From: Herpetosiphon giganteus
GTDB taxonomy: Bacteria > Chloroflexota > Chloroflexia > Chloroflexales > Herpetosiphonaceae
Direction: 5' to 3'
Assembly (NCBI RefSeq): GCF_016907925.1
Contig: NZ_JAFBCZ010000010.1
Location: 105,965-169,964 of the forward strand
Length of the DNA stretch: 64,000 nt
This document shows, one piece after another, positions 34,008-43,678 of this stretch. How positions within the stretch are numbered: the stretch's first letter is position 1; each line of letters starts with the position of its first letter. A program made the position numbers and the translations under genes. The notes under the pieces were generated by a model. It saw only the letters and a list, made by a program, of their open reading frames with translations, ran no database searches and was not told the DNA's origin.

Positions 34008-35420
34008 ATGGTTTGGTTGAGGGTGGCCCTGGTTGGGCTGATGCTAGCAGTGTTGCTGGGAAGTATCCCGCAAACCCAAGCTGCGAACCCAGACTCTACA
34101 GAACGAATTTTTGGCGAAGGTGAGGGAGATCCAGCAGGCGCATTTCAGGTGCTACGGCTGCATTCTATTCCCACAACAATGAATTTTGGCGATGCTGTGC
34201 GTGGGGTCGCCAGTGGTGATAGTTGGTTGGTTGGGGTTGGCCAAAACACCTTTTTGACGCTCGACGCAGGCAATCACTGGCAACAGCTTGATCCGCAAGC
34301 GCTGTTTCCGGCAGCGGCTGGTGGCTTATGTTGCCAACAAGCCTTTGCGTACGATTATGGCCGTGATCTGTTTATTTGGTTGTTGCAGTATGCGCCTGAT
34401 ACTCAACGCGGCTTAGTGCGCATTGCCTACACTGATAGCGCAGGTTTGGCCGAACACGAATGGGAATGGTATGACGTGCCAGCGGCCCAAGGCTACACTT
34501 GGGTGGAGCCACAGCTTGAGCTAAGCGCCAACCAAATTTGGCTAGCAATGGATCGCCAAGCGATCGGCGGGGCAATCGAAAGCACTTGGGTCAGTCAGAT
34601 TCAAACTGATACGCTTGAAGATGAGCTGGTCTTTATGCGCAGCTATTCATCAGCAACGGAGCGGGCATGGCACTTGGTGCGGGGAGCAAAAGACATGATG
34701 TATTTTGCAACTCACATCAATCAAACAACGTTGCGCATTTACGCTTGGGATGAAAACCAGCCTGTTCCAACAAGCAGCGACATAACGGTAGCAGAGTGGA
34801 CAGCAGGCGCGCGAATTTGCCCAACACCTGATCAATTGAATTGGTGCGCCGATGATGATGGCCGAATTCGCGCTGGCTGGGTCGCCAAAGGCACGGTCGG
34901 GTTTATGTGGAATGCTGTTTCCAGCAATACGATTACCTTTCCCTACATTGATGCAGTGCGAGTCTATGAGCGTGACCTGAGCTTATTGCCATTTAGTTTA
35001 GCGCGACCATTTATTTTCAATGCCCAAAATGGCTTTTCGCTGCCGAGTGCTGCGGTGAATGGCCGCGATGATGTGGCGGTGAGTTTTTACCATAGCAGCA
35101 CCGAGCAATATCCCACGCTTTCGAGCAGTATTTTTGATGATTTTAATGCGCCGCCCCCAGGCTGGGCCTATTACAACGTCCAAAGCAGCAACACAACACC
35201 GAATCAACAGCAATGGGTTGGCCAACTTGATACCCAAGTATTCGGCCCAACCAACCTTGGCTGGAGTGTGACTGGCGCGAGCTTGAATGGCTGTGCTGAG
35301 GCCCGTTGTTTTCAACCATTCATTGCCATCTTCAGCCGTGAGCGCGATCGCCCAGCGATTGAACGCTGGTTAAGCCCGGTTATGCATGAAATATTCAGCC
35401 CATTGGTTCAGATGAACTAA
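34008..35420 (+). CDS. Secreted protein of unknown function
   Basis: 470 residues with a clear signal peptide (about 1-26, ending QTQA-AN). The mature protein has beta-propeller-like stretches such as FLTLDAGNHWQQLD, similar to BNR/sialidase-type repeats, but I cannot assign an enzyme. Cysteines occur in pairs late in the protein (ICPTPDQLNWC). It is downstream of an unusual operator array. The RBS GAAAGGAAG precedes the ATG. Its terminator is shared with the tRNA group on the other strand. Confidence 0.75.
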   Translation: MVWLRVALVGLMLAVLLGSIPQTQAANPDSTERIFGEGEGDPAGAFQVLRLHSIPTTMNFGDAVRGVASGDSWLVGVGQNTFLTLDAGNHWQQLDPQALFPAAAGGLCCQQAFAYDYGRDLFIWLLQYAPDTQRGLVRIAYTDSAGLAEHEWEWYDVPAAQGYTWVEPQLELSANQIWLAMDRQAIGGAIESTWVSQIQTDTLEDELVFMRSYSSATERAWHLVRGAKDMMYFATHINQTTLRIYAWDENQPVPTSSDITVAEWTAGARICPTPDQLNWCADDDGRIRAGWVAKGTVGFMWNAVSSNTITFPYIDAVRVYERDLSLLPFSLARPFIFNAQNGFSLPSAAVNGRDDVAVSFYHSSTEQYPTLSSSIFDDFNAPPPGWAYYNVQSSNTTPNQQQWVGQLDTQVFGPTNLGWSVTGASLNGCAEARCFQPFIAIFSRERDRPAIERWLSPVMHEIFSPLVQMN

Positions 35421-35429
35421 AACAACAAA

Positions 35430-35457
35430 AAACCACTGGTCGAATGACCAGTGGTTT
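35430..35457. terminator. Bidirectional terminator between the secreted protein and the tRNA group
   Basis: A perfect 12 bp stem AAACCACTGGTC/GACCAGTGGTTT with a GAAT loop. The minus-strand side continues into TTTT, ending the tRNA transcript; the plus side has TTTG. Confidence 0.85.
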
Positions 35458-35461
35458 GATT

Positions 35462-35537
35462 TGGTGCCACCTTCCGGGCTCGAACCGGAGACCCTACAAT
35501 TTTCAGTCGTATGCTCTACCAACTGAGCTAAAGTGGC
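35462..35537 (-). tRNA. tRNA-Phe (GAA)
   Basis: A 76-base cloverleaf with encoded CCA. The anticodon loop CTGAAAA gives GAA. The acceptor is GCCACTT paired with AGGTGGC, and the discriminator is A. Confidence 0.95.
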
Positions 35538-35539
35538 AT

Positions 35540-35615
35540 TGGTGGGTGATGAGGGACTCGAACCCCCGACCTACTCGGTGTAAACGAGACGCTCTACCAA
35601 CTGAGCTAATCACCC
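35540..35615 (-). tRNA. tRNA-Val (TAC)
   Basis: A 76-base cloverleaf with encoded CCA. The loop TTTACAC gives anticodon TAC; the acceptor GGGTGAT pairs with ATCACCC. It lies two bases upstream of tRNA-Phe on the minus strand. Confidence 0.95.
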
Positions 35616-35634
35616 ATATGTATGAAGAACGAAT

Positions 35635-35721
35635 TGGTGCCCAGAGTGGGACTTGAACCCACACGAGATTGCTCCCACTACCCCCTCAAAGTAGCGCGTC
35701 TGCCAATTCCGCCACCTGGGC
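35635..35721 (-). tRNA. tRNA-Leu (GAG)
   Basis: An 87-base class II tRNA with a long variable arm. The loop TTGAGGG gives GAG; the acceptor GCCCAGG pairs with TCTGGGC, discriminator A, CCA encoded. It is the first gene of the Leu-Val-Phe tRNA run. Confidence 0.93.
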
Positions 35722-35866
35722 AGGTGGTTTGCAACATTTGGTTTGTGTTGCATTTCGTTATTCAATTGTTTAGTGCCGTGGTATTATAATCAGCTTTAGC
35801 ATTCTTGTCAAATTTTAGCTTGCTGCGCCAAAATGCCAGAATTGAGCCAGTTTTACGGGCTAAATT

Positions 35867-36292
35867 CTAGCTTTGCTGATTGAAGATTTCCATCCATGGT
35901 TCGGCTGATGCGAGTGGGCCAAAACCAACTTGGGCATACAAGCCTTGGGCGTTTCTGGTAGCCAACAGCCAACGTCGCAAGCCTTGTAACTCCGGGTGCG
36001 CGAGCATGCTTTGCACCAACCACTTGCCAAGCCCCTGGCCGCGATATTCAGCCAAAATATAGACATCATCAATATAGGCAAAAACTGCATAATCGGTAAT
36101 GACTCGCGCCAAGCCAATTTGCTGCTGGCCGTGATAGACCCCGAAACACAACGAATGCTCGACCGAGCGAATAATGATTGCTGGATCACGTTCGGCGGCC
36201 CAATAGGTCTGATGCAGCCCAGCAACAATCGCTGCATAATCGAGCAGCGCAGGATCGGTGCTGATTGTATAGTCGCCACGTTGCCATTGCAT
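35867..36292 (-). CDS. GNAT-family acetyltransferase
   Basis: 141 residues. The acetyl-CoA loop is visible as LAEYRGQGLGKWLVQSML, the GNAT motif A (R/Q-x-x-G-x-G/A). The C-terminal half has the typical WLLATRNAQGLYAQVGF. The family acetylates small molecules or proteins; the substrate is not predictable. It is read with the beta-helix gene upstream, from which a terminator hairpin separates it. Confidence 0.88.
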   Translation of the reverse strand: MQWQRGDYTISTDPALLDYAAIVAGLHQTYWAAERDPAIIIRSVEHSLCFGVYHGQQQIGLARVITDYAVFAYIDDVYILAEYRGQGLGKWLVQSMLAHPELQGLRRWLLATRNAQGLYAQVGFGPLASAEPWMEIFNQQS

Positions 36293-36304
36293 AAACAGTG
36301 CTCC

Positions 36305-36345
36305 ACAAAAAACAACAGCCCCAGTTGCATGAACTGAGGCTGTTG
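36305..36345 (-). terminator. Terminator of the beta-helix protein gene
   Basis: On the minus strand the stem CAACAGCC/GGCTGTTG, with inner pairs AGTT/AACT, is followed by TTTTTTG. It lies just after the stop at 36359. Confidence 0.8.
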
Positions 36346-36358
36346 CAAAAACGAAGAT

Positions 36359-38035
36359 CTACGGGGTGCAGCCTGGTTTGGCATTCAGCCATGGACTGAA
36401 GGTCAAATTTACACCGACTGCATCGCCAGTGCCAGCGCCATTTTGCTCAGGGTGATATGGGCCTGAGGCATCGCCCCACCAGTTGTTGCGGGCATCAAAG
36501 CCTACATCGCCAGTTAAGCCATAATTTTTGTGGCTTTGGAAACTATTGGCACTAATCAAAATGCGCGAGCCATCTAAGGTTGGGTCGGTTGATTTGATTT
36601 GCAGGCCATATGCGCCGCCGCTGAAGCTATTGCACTGGAAGACTGCATTCAACGATTGATTGAATTGAGCACGAACATTCGTACCGCTGTTGCCACGGAA
36701 GCTATTCTTCTCGAGCACAATTTCAACATCATCGGCGGTTGCGCTGAGGCTCACGCCAGTTGCGCCATCGCTGGCTGTGTTGTTAATCACGTTGCTGAAT
36801 AGGCGTAAGCTCTTGCCGCCGCGCACCTCGGCGCTAATCGGCGCATAGCCAACCACGCGGCTACGTTGCATATCGAAGTTGCCGCCGCTGATATACATGC
36901 GGCCTTGGTTTTCTTCAAAGACGCTATCTTGAATGATCGTATTGCCGCCGAGCGCTGAAACTAGTACGCCTTCGGCCCCTCCACCACGTACATCGACCCC
37001 GTTCAAATTGGCTTGGCCACCATTATTAACCACAATCGATTTCCACAAGCTTTGGCCGCTTTTGCGGAAACGTGCGCCATTGGCATTCAAGCTGCCATCG
37101 ACGACCAACGAGGTATTGGCATCCATCAGCACTTCAACGCCATCGTCAATCGTCAGGGTTGCGCCTTTAGCAATAATGGTATCGCGGCGAACTTTGACCG
37201 GACTTTGAGCAATGGACCAACGAGTATTGCCACGAATCAGGTCGTAGGGCAATGGCGTTGGAGTTGGCGTATTGGTTGGTGTTGCGGTTGGGCCTTCGGT
37301 TGCAGTAGCGGTTGGCGTTTCGAATGGCTCCTCAGTGCTGCTGGGAGTTTCCAAGGGATCTTCGGTTGCCCTTGGGTCATCGTCTTCCTCAGTTGGGAAA
37401 GGCAATTGATCGGTTGGCAACGGAATTGAATCGGTTGGAACAGGAATATTGGTTGGGGCTGGAGTGCTCTTGGTATCGGGAGTAGGATAATTGCTGCCAG
37501 AGCCTTGGGTTGGGGCAGTTGTGCTCCGATTGCCCGTGCTACTGGTTGGAAAGAGCGGCATTGACGTACCACCAACTGGCAAGGTTGGAAAAGGATCAAT
37601 TGTTGGGGTTGGCCCATCGCCCATTGGCGGCGGATAGGCCCCTTCAATTGTTGGGGTTGCCCGATTTGGCGCTGGAGGCCCGACAGGCCCGCCGCCTGCC
37701 ACATCAGTTGCAGTTGGGCGATCGCTGGCTACTTCCGTGCTGCTAATCAGCGTTGGCGTAATTGAGCCATCGGCAGGGGCCAGCGTTGCTTGGGCCAACG
37801 TCGTTGGGCTAGACCCAGTTGCAGGCGCTTCAATTGGCGATTGCGAATTAAGCCCAAAGATTGCAGCCAACACAAAAAACGTACCAGCCATAAGAATTGT
37901 CTGATACTGGCGGATTTTTTGCATCGCACGACTTGAACGCAGGGCGCTGAGCAACTTCGCTCGTTGAGTTGGTGGGCCACTTGGTGGCAGGTTTTGCATC
38001 TCCATAGTGCGCCATGGTAGCACAGCCTGAGCCAT
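36359..38035 (-). CDS. Membrane-anchored protein with Thr/Pro linker and beta-helix domain
   Basis: 558 residues from the ATG at 38035; ATGs at 38005 and 37999 are alternatives, and no start has a good ribosome site. A cytoplasmic N-terminus of about 45 residues, a single membrane helix (ILMAGTFFVLAAIFGLN), a Pro/Thr/Gly-rich linker of about 200 residues and a C-terminal domain of about 290 residues are visible. The last has repeated short beta strands with Asn and Gly turns (IVVNNGGQANLNGVDVRGGG), typical of right-handed parallel beta-helices. The protein is probably displayed outside the cell on a long stalk. No catalytic motif was seen. Confidence 0.8.
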   Translation of the reverse strand: MAQAVLPWRTMEMQNLPPSGPPTQRAKLLSALRSSRAMQKIRQYQTILMAGTFFVLAAIFGLNSQSPIEAPATGSSPTTLAQATLAPADGSITPTLISSTEVASDRPTATDVAGGGPVGPPAPNRATPTIEGAYPPPMGDGPTPTIDPFPTLPVGGTSMPLFPTSSTGNRSTTAPTQGSGSNYPTPDTKSTPAPTNIPVPTDSIPLPTDQLPFPTEEDDDPRATEDPLETPSSTEEPFETPTATATEGPTATPTNTPTPTPLPYDLIRGNTRWSIAQSPVKVRRDTIIAKGATLTIDDGVEVLMDANTSLVVDGSLNANGARFRKSGQSLWKSIVVNNGGQANLNGVDVRGGGAEGVLVSALGGNTIIQDSVFEENQGRMYISGGNFDMQRSRVVGYAPISAEVRGGKSLRLFSNVINNTASDGATGVSLSATADDVEIVLEKNSFRGNSGTNVRAQFNQSLNAVFQCNSFSGGAYGLQIKSTDPTLDGSRILISANSFQSHKNYGLTGDVGFDARNNWWGDASGPYHPEQNGAGTGDAVGVNLTFSPWLNAKPGCTP

Positions 38036-38070
38036 CGTGCAATGAAGATTGGTTAAGAAATTATACTTAG

Positions 38071-38099
38071 TTGCCCATTGATTATGTCTATGGTATAGT
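38071..38099 (+). promoter_or_regulatory. Promoter of the extracellular nuclease-type gene
   Basis: TTGCCC (38071-38076) and TATAGT (38094-38099) are 17 bp apart; TGG before the -10 gives an extended -10. The leader is about 150 bases. Confidence 0.65.
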
Positions 38100-38253
38100 C
38101 AGTCTCTACGAGATTTAACCATCAGTTAAAGCAGCATTGACATGCGGTTTATCTTCTTTATGCAGCATGACATTCCAGAACTGAAGGTTCCGCTTTGGTT
38201 TAGCCGTCACAGTTGGTGTGAACGGCCTTTCTACATGAATCGTGGAGGATTCT

Positions 38254-41200
38254 GTGCAATTTAAGGGTTTACGACTCCTAACAGCGTTAACGATGCTGTT
38301 CACGTTGATTGGTACTTCGTTGTCCGCGACCTACACCAAGCCTACCAGTGCTGTTTCTACGTCTCTGGTTATTAGTCAATTCCAAACTGCTGGCGTTAGT
38401 GCTAGCGATGAATTCATCGAACTGCATAATGTTAGTGCAAACCCAATCGATCTGAATGGTTATCGCGTAGTATATCGTTCAACATCGGGAACGACCGATA
38501 CTGCAATCACCAACTGGTCAACCTCGGTTGTGATTCCTGCTGGTGGGTTTTATCTCTTAACAAACAGCGGCTATGATGATATTGCTCCCGCTGATCGCTC
38601 ATTTACTAGTGGTTTAGCTGCCGCTGGCGGCGGAATTGCCATTTTTAATGGCACTACCAAAATTGATTCAGTTGGCTTTGGGAATGCGACGAATGCCTTT
38701 GTTGAAGGCACAGCTACTGGTGCTCCTGCGGCTAATAGCAGCTATCAACGCAACAATTCAAGCTGTGCTGATACCGATAACAACGCTGCTGACTTCAGCT
38801 TGTTAACTCCTTCAGCACCACGCAATAGCAGCAGCCCAGTCGCAACCTGTGGTGGCTCACCTGTTGATAACGCACCAACCGTTGCCAGCACTGTGCCAGC
38901 TAATGCTACTAACAATGTTGCTTTGAACGCCAACGTGACGATCACCTTCAGCGAACCAGTTACCACAACTGGCACGTGGTACACCATCAGCTGTACCAGT
39001 GGCACCCGCACTGCGACCGTTACTGGTGGCCCAACCAGCTATGTGCTTGACCCAAGCAGCGATTTTGCTGCCAACGAGGCTTGTACGGTGACGGTTGTTG
39101 CTAGCCAAGTAACCGATCGCGATGGCACGCCAGATCAACTGGCCCAAGACTATAGTTTCAGCTTCAACACTGCCAGCGGTGTTGCTTGTGTCGGTGGCAC
39201 GGTTACGCCAATCGGCCAAGTGCAAGGCACAGGCGAAACCACCCCTGCGAATGGTACGGTTGTAACTGTTCAAGGTACCGTGGTTGCCGATTATGAAGGT
39301 GCTCAACCAGCCTTGCGCGGTTTCTACCTGCAAGATGCTGGCGATAGCAACCCAGCCACCTCGGATGGGATTTTCGTGTTCAACGGTGGCGCTGACCAAG
39401 TTGCCTTGGGTCAAGTCGTGCGTGTCACGGGTACTGCTGGTGAAAACCAAGGCCAAACCCAGTTGAGCGGCAGCTTGACGGTTGAGCTTTGTGGCACAAC
39501 TAACGTTGTTACCCCAGCTCAAGTGACCTTGCCATTCGCCTCAGCGACCGAAGCCGAGCGCTACGAAGGCATGCTTGTGCAGTTCAACCAAAAATTGGTT
39601 GTTTCAGAGCACTACTTGTTGGCTCGCTTCGGCCAAGTTACCTTGTCGCTCAACGAACGCTTGATGCAACCAACCAACGTGGTTTCGCCAGGTGCGCCAG
39701 CGTTGGCCTTGCAAGCTGAAAACAACTTGCACAAAATCATCCTTGATGATCCATTCAACAACCAAAATGCTGATCCGATTCTGTTCGGTCGTGGTGGCAA
39801 CGGCTTGAGCGCCGCCAACACCTTGCGCGCTGGCGATAGCATCACCGGTTTGCAAGGCGTAATGACCTATACGTGGGGTGGCGCAACTGCAAGCCCCAAC
39901 AGCTACCGCGTACGGGTCAGCCAATCACCAAACTTCGTGGCCGAAAACCCACGCCCAACCTCGCTTGAGCTTGATGGTTCATTGCGCGTGGCTGGGGTCA
40001 ACGTGTTGAACTACTTCAACACCTTTGGCACGAACGCTTGTACCGGCGGGGTTGGTGGTGCTGCTACCGATTGCCGTGGGGCAGAAAACGCCGCTGAATT
40101 CACACGCCAACGAGACAAAACCATTGCCGCAATCATCATGACCCAAGCCGATGTGATTGGCTTGATGGAAATTGAAAACGACGGCTTTGGCAGCAACAGC
40201 GCCATCCAAGATTTGGTTAATGGCTTGAATGCTGCAACCGCTCCAGGCACCTACGCATTGGTTAATGTCGATGCTCGGACTGGCCAAACCAATCCATTGG
40301 GCACCGATGCAATCAAGGTTGCGTTGCTCTACAAACCAGCCAAAGTAAGCTTGACCGGCACGACCGCCGTGCTCAACACTGGCGCATTCGGTGAATTCAA
40401 CACCGGCAGCGGCCCAACTGGCCGTAACCGCCCAGCGTTGACTCAATCGTTCACCGAAACCAGCAGCGGTGAAACCTTCACCGTTGTGGTCAACCACTTG
40501 AAGTCGAAGGGTAGTGCGTGTGCCGATAACATTAGCCCAGTACCAAGCGACCCAGATTTGGGCGATGGCCAAGGCAACTGTAACTTGACCCGCAAAACCG
40601 CCGCGCAAGAGTTGGTTAACTGGTTGAATACCGACCCAACCAATGTTGATGATAGCGATTATTTGATCATTGGCGACTTGAATTCATACGCCATGGAAGA
40701 TCCAATCACCGTTATCCGTAACGCTGGCTATGTCAACGTACCAAAAGCCTTGCTTGGCGACGAAGCTTACTCATACATTTTCGACGGCCAAACTGGCTCG
40801 CTCGACCATGCCTTGGCAAGCAATTCGTTGTTCGGCCAAGTTGCCGATGTGCAAGAGTTGCACATCAACGCCGACGAACCAATTGCCTTGGATTACAACA
40901 CCAATTTCAAGAGCCCTGGCCAAGTCGTCAGCTTGTATAGCAACAACGCCTACCGTGCGTCAGACCACGACCCAATCGTGGTTGGCTTGAACTTGGGTGC
41001 AGCTCCAACTGCCAACTTCGGCACCTCAACCAAGACGGTCAGCGACACCAGCGTTGAACAAGGCGAAGTCTTCACCTACACCTTGACGATTCGCAATAGT
41101 GGCGCAGCTGAAGGCAGCTTCAGCTTGAGCGACGTGATCAATAGCAATTTGCAAATTGTGAGCGTCAGCGCTGGCTTGACCACCAGTGGCCAAACCGTCA

Positions 41201-41397
41201 GCACCAACAGCAGCCTTGCACCAAACTCAATCAAAACCTACACGATTGCAGTGCGCAGTGTTGGTAATTTCGTTGGAACGGTCAGCAACACCGCTGTGCT
41301 CAATAGCGATATTGATTTGACTGCCGATGATGTGACGATTACCGCGACCTCAAACCCAAGCTTTACGGTCTACTTGCCATTCGTAAACAAAAACTAA
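38254..41397 (+). CDS. Extracellular endonuclease/phosphatase-like protein with lamin-tail domain and YLP tail
   Basis: 1047 residues from a GTG at 38254, with GGAGG five bases upstream; an earlier GTG at 38242 lies before that site. A signal peptide (to about 30), a lamin-tail domain (about 35-150), an Ig-like domain with two cysteines, an OB-like region and an exonuclease/endonuclease/phosphatase domain (about 560-890) with VIGLMEIENDG, VVVNHLKSKGS, LIIGDLNSYAM and SDHDPIVVGL, matching ExeM/NucH-type nucleases. A DUF11-like beta domain then precedes the tail FTVYLPFVNKN. It probably degrades extracellular DNA, which fits a predatory or scavenging glider. A strong terminator follows. Confidence 0.9.
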   Translation: MQFKGLRLLTALTMLFTLIGTSLSATYTKPTSAVSTSLVISQFQTAGVSASDEFIELHNVSANPIDLNGYRVVYRSTSGTTDTAITNWSTSVVIPAGGFYLLTNSGYDDIAPADRSFTSGLAAAGGGIAIFNGTTKIDSVGFGNATNAFVEGTATGAPAANSSYQRNNSSCADTDNNAADFSLLTPSAPRNSSSPVATCGGSPVDNAPTVASTVPANATNNVALNANVTITFSEPVTTTGTWYTISCTSGTRTATVTGGPTSYVLDPSSDFAANEACTVTVVASQVTDRDGTPDQLAQDYSFSFNTASGVACVGGTVTPIGQVQGTGETTPANGTVVTVQGTVVADYEGAQPALRGFYLQDAGDSNPATSDGIFVFNGGADQVALGQVVRVTGTAGENQGQTQLSGSLTVELCGTTNVVTPAQVTLPFASATEAERYEGMLVQFNQKLVVSEHYLLARFGQVTLSLNERLMQPTNVVSPGAPALALQAENNLHKIILDDPFNNQNADPILFGRGGNGLSAANTLRAGDSITGLQGVMTYTWGGATASPNSYRVRVSQSPNFVAENPRPTSLELDGSLRVAGVNVLNYFNTFGTNACTGGVGGAATDCRGAENAAEFTRQRDKTIAAIIMTQADVIGLMEIENDGFGSNSAIQDLVNGLNAATAPGTYALVNVDARTGQTNPLGTDAIKVALLYKPAKVSLTGTTAVLNTGAFGEFNTGSGPTGRNRPALTQSFTETSSGETFTVVVNHLKSKGSACADNISPVPSDPDLGDGQGNCNLTRKTAAQELVNWLNTDPTNVDDSDYLIIGDLNSYAMEDPITVIRNAGYVNVPKALLGDEAYSYIFDGQTGSLDHALASNSLFGQVADVQELHINADEPIALDYNTNFKSPGQVVSLYSNNAYRASDHDPIVVGLNLGAAPTANFGTSTKTVSDTSVEQGEVFTYTLTIRNSGAAEGSFSLSDVINSNLQIVSVSAGLTTSGQTVSTNSSLAPNSIKTYTIAVRSVGNFVGTVSNTAVLNSDIDLTADDVTITATSNPSFTVYLPFVNKN

Positions 41398-41411
41398 TTT
41401 GGCCTGAGACC

Positions 41412-41449
41412 AAGCGCCCAGCACCAATTGCGGTGCTGGGCGCTTTTTT
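41412..41449 (+). terminator. Terminator of the extracellular nuclease-type gene
   Basis: A perfect 12 bp stem GCGCCCAGCACC/GGTGCTGGGCGC with a 6-base loop and a run of six T. Confidence 0.92.
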
Positions 41450-41579
41450 GGTTAATCAGCCCAAAGCTACTAGCTTAATTTCCCATAGCCTAACGATCAA
41501 TAAGCCAAATTGGAGCTTGAATGTGCGCATTGCAGGTTGTAAGCTAGCAGCACCACAGCTACTCAATTTGGAGCGAGAG

Positions 41580-42650
41580 ATGCAACACCTCAAACGTGTG
41601 AGTTTGATCGTCTGTTTAAGCTTGGCTTTGGCGGCATGCGCCATTCCTGGCAATTATTCCTCGGATAATCCACCGACCAGCCCACCAGCCGAATTACAAA
41701 TCGAAGCAGGCTTTACGATTAGCCCACTGATTACTGGCCTCGATCAGCCAACTGGACTAGCCTTTGATCCCCAAGGGCGTTTGTATATTGCGCAACGCTC
41801 AGGCAGCGTCCTGATCAAAGAGGGCGCTAATCCGCCGCGTGAGTATGCGACAGGCTTCAATAAACCGCTAAGTTTGCACTGGTTTGAGCAAGCTTTATAT
41901 GTGGTTGAGCAAGGCCAAATTCAGCGCTTGAGCGATAACAATGGCGATGGAATAGTCGATCAGCAAACGATTTTATTAAGCGATCTGCCTGATCAGATTG
42001 AAGCAGCAACCCTTGTCTCCGATGCCCAAGGCTGGCTCTACCTTGGGGTTGGCACTCAGGCAGATCACGCTGCAACCGCTGGAATTCAAGAGGGCTATAT
42101 TCGACGTTTTCGAGCCGATGGCAGCGAAGCCAGCGTTTATGCAACTGGCTTGCGCATGCCGTTTGGCTTGGCGTTCAATGCCCAACAGCAGTTGTATGCA
42201 ACCGACAACGGACGCGAAGGCTTAGGCGATGATCTGCCGCCAGATGAGGTTAATCGGATTGAGGCGGGAGCCAATTATGGTTGGCCAGCATGTTGGGGCC
42301 AGCGCAAACCAGATGCCGATGGCGGCGGCGATCAAGCAGTTTGTGCAACCACCAGCGAGCCAGTGGCCTTGTTGCCAGCTCATAGCGGCGTAACCGGAAT
42401 TGTCTTCTATCAAGGCACAACGTTTCCTGCCAGCTATCACGGTGATGGATTTATTGGTTTATCGGGTTCGTGGTATAGCCAAGAATTGCGCGGCCATAGC
42501 ATTGTGCGCCTGAATGCAGAAGACCAGCGCATTGTGCCATTTGCCAGTGGCTTTGCGCGCCCAGTTGGCTTGGTTATTAGCCCACAAGGCGAGTTGCTAG
42601 TGGCAGATTATGACCGTGGCATGATCGTTATGATTGCAGCCAAACCCTAA
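41580..42650 (+). CDS. PQQ-dependent sugar dehydrogenase-like lipoprotein
   Basis: 356 residues from the ATG at 41580, preceded by GGAG; the frame upstream to 41433 crosses a terminator. The N-terminal lipobox LALAACAIPG marks a lipoprotein, with cysteine near residue 20. The body is a six-bladed propeller of the glucose/sorbosone dehydrogenase family: GLDQPTGLAFDPQGRLYIAQ, GLRMPFGLAFNAQQQLYATD, NRIEAGANYGWPACWG. The last motif is the family signature near the active site. It probably oxidises sugars outside the cytoplasmic membrane. Whether it binds PQQ is not decided. Confidence 0.88.
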   Translation: MQHLKRVSLIVCLSLALAACAIPGNYSSDNPPTSPPAELQIEAGFTISPLITGLDQPTGLAFDPQGRLYIAQRSGSVLIKEGANPPREYATGFNKPLSLHWFEQALYVVEQGQIQRLSDNNGDGIVDQQTILLSDLPDQIEAATLVSDAQGWLYLGVGTQADHAATAGIQEGYIRRFRADGSEASVYATGLRMPFGLAFNAQQQLYATDNGREGLGDDLPPDEVNRIEAGANYGWPACWGQRKPDADGGGDQAVCATTSEPVALLPAHSGVTGIVFYQGTTFPASYHGDGFIGLSGSWYSQELRGHSIVRLNAEDQRIVPFASGFARPVGLVISPQGELLVADYDRGMIVMIAAKP

Positions 42651-42671
42651 ACACAGAGAAAGTTGCCGAAT

Positions 42672-43154
42672 ATGCCTCAATTTATCAGCATTGAATGTGG
42701 CGTTACCCCGTGGGCCTTCGCGATCCAGCCAACTACTATTTGGTTATGGAGCGGAACGATCGTCGCGACAACCGTTTGGGCCAAAGCGATGGGATTAATC
42801 TACTACGATTGGTTTGCCGATCGCTCGGCATGGCGCGATAGCTTACGATTAATGGTTGGAAGCCTGCTCGTACTTGGGTTAAACTTTACTATTTTTCGCT
42901 CGTCGACCGCAATTTATAGCAGCGTCGTTAGCCTCGTCGGCGTGGATTATGCCAACTTGAAGTGGCTTATCCACCAACGCAAGGCCAAAGCAATTAATCA
43001 CGATTTGCTAGGCCAGCTTAAGGTCGTTGAGCACCAGCCCATGCTCTATCAAGCGCTCAGCAAAATAGTGATCATGATTAATCTGTTTGCGCTGATTGCG
43101 GCAATAATTGGAACATTCCTTTTATTATTTTTCATGTCGTTCTTTGCTCGTTAA
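42672..43154 (+). CDS. Small membrane protein, first of three related neighbours
   Basis: 160 residues from the ATG at 42672; a TTG nine bases earlier is unlikely. Four hydrophobic segments are visible. The start MPQFISIECGV resembles the starts of the next two proteins (MQQLILACG, MQQVILACG), and the region before the last helix is similarly polar. The family is unknown to me. It is the first gene in a tight same-strand group that follows the lipoprotein by 21 bp. Confidence 0.65.
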   Translation: MPQFISIECGVTPWAFAIQPTTIWLWSGTIVATTVWAKAMGLIYYDWFADRSAWRDSLRLMVGSLLVLGLNFTIFRSSTAIYSSVVSLVGVDYANLKWLIHQRKAKAINHDLLGQLKVVEHQPMLYQALSKIVIMINLFALIAAIIGTFLLLFFMSFFAR

Positions 43155-43176
43155 TGATTGAGAAGATGGAGAACCG

Positions 43177-43659
43177 ATGCAACAACTTATCCTTGCTTGT
43201 GGGATAAATCCATTGGCCCCAATTATTCTAATCTTTGGAGCAGCAATGCTGCTATTTATCAGTAATATGACAATTAAATATTTCTTACTTGCAAAAACAC
43301 ATCGTTCAAAACGTCGTTCATTAATGATCGATAGTTTGAGTTTGACTTTTATTGAAGGCTTTGTAATCGGCTTGGTTATTCTATCTGCGACACTTTTACC
43401 GAATGTTGTATTTATGACGGAAATTGGATTTTTATTTTCCTATCAAATCATTATTTGGGCACTATTTTGCATCGTCGATACGTTTTTTATCAAACGTTGG
43501 TCAATTCAAACCAAATTTCAAGCGATAAGGCTAGACGACAGTCAACAATTACAGGTTGCGCCAGCACAGCGTACTTATCTATCGCCATGGCTTGTTTCAC
43601 TCCTATCAAATACATTAATCCTTGGCTTAATTGGCTTATTGGTTTGGATAGTCAATTAG
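43177..43659 (+). CDS. Small membrane protein, second of three related neighbours
   Basis: 160 residues with four hydrophobic segments, starting MQQLILACG. The stretch QQLQVAPAQRTYLSPWLVSL before the last helix matches QQLQVEPAQSHWYQPIVLGF in the third protein. GGAGAA lies just before the ATG. It is visibly more AT-rich than the third copy. Unknown function. Confidence 0.7.
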   Translation: MQQLILACGINPLAPIILIFGAAMLLFISNMTIKYFLLAKTHRSKRRSLMIDSLSLTFIEGFVIGLVILSATLLPNVVFMTEIGFLFSYQIIIWALFCIVDTFFIKRWSIQTKFQAIRLDDSQQLQVAPAQRTYLSPWLVSLLSNTLILGLIGLLVWIVN

Positions 43660-43678
43660 TTTATAACGAGGAACAGCA

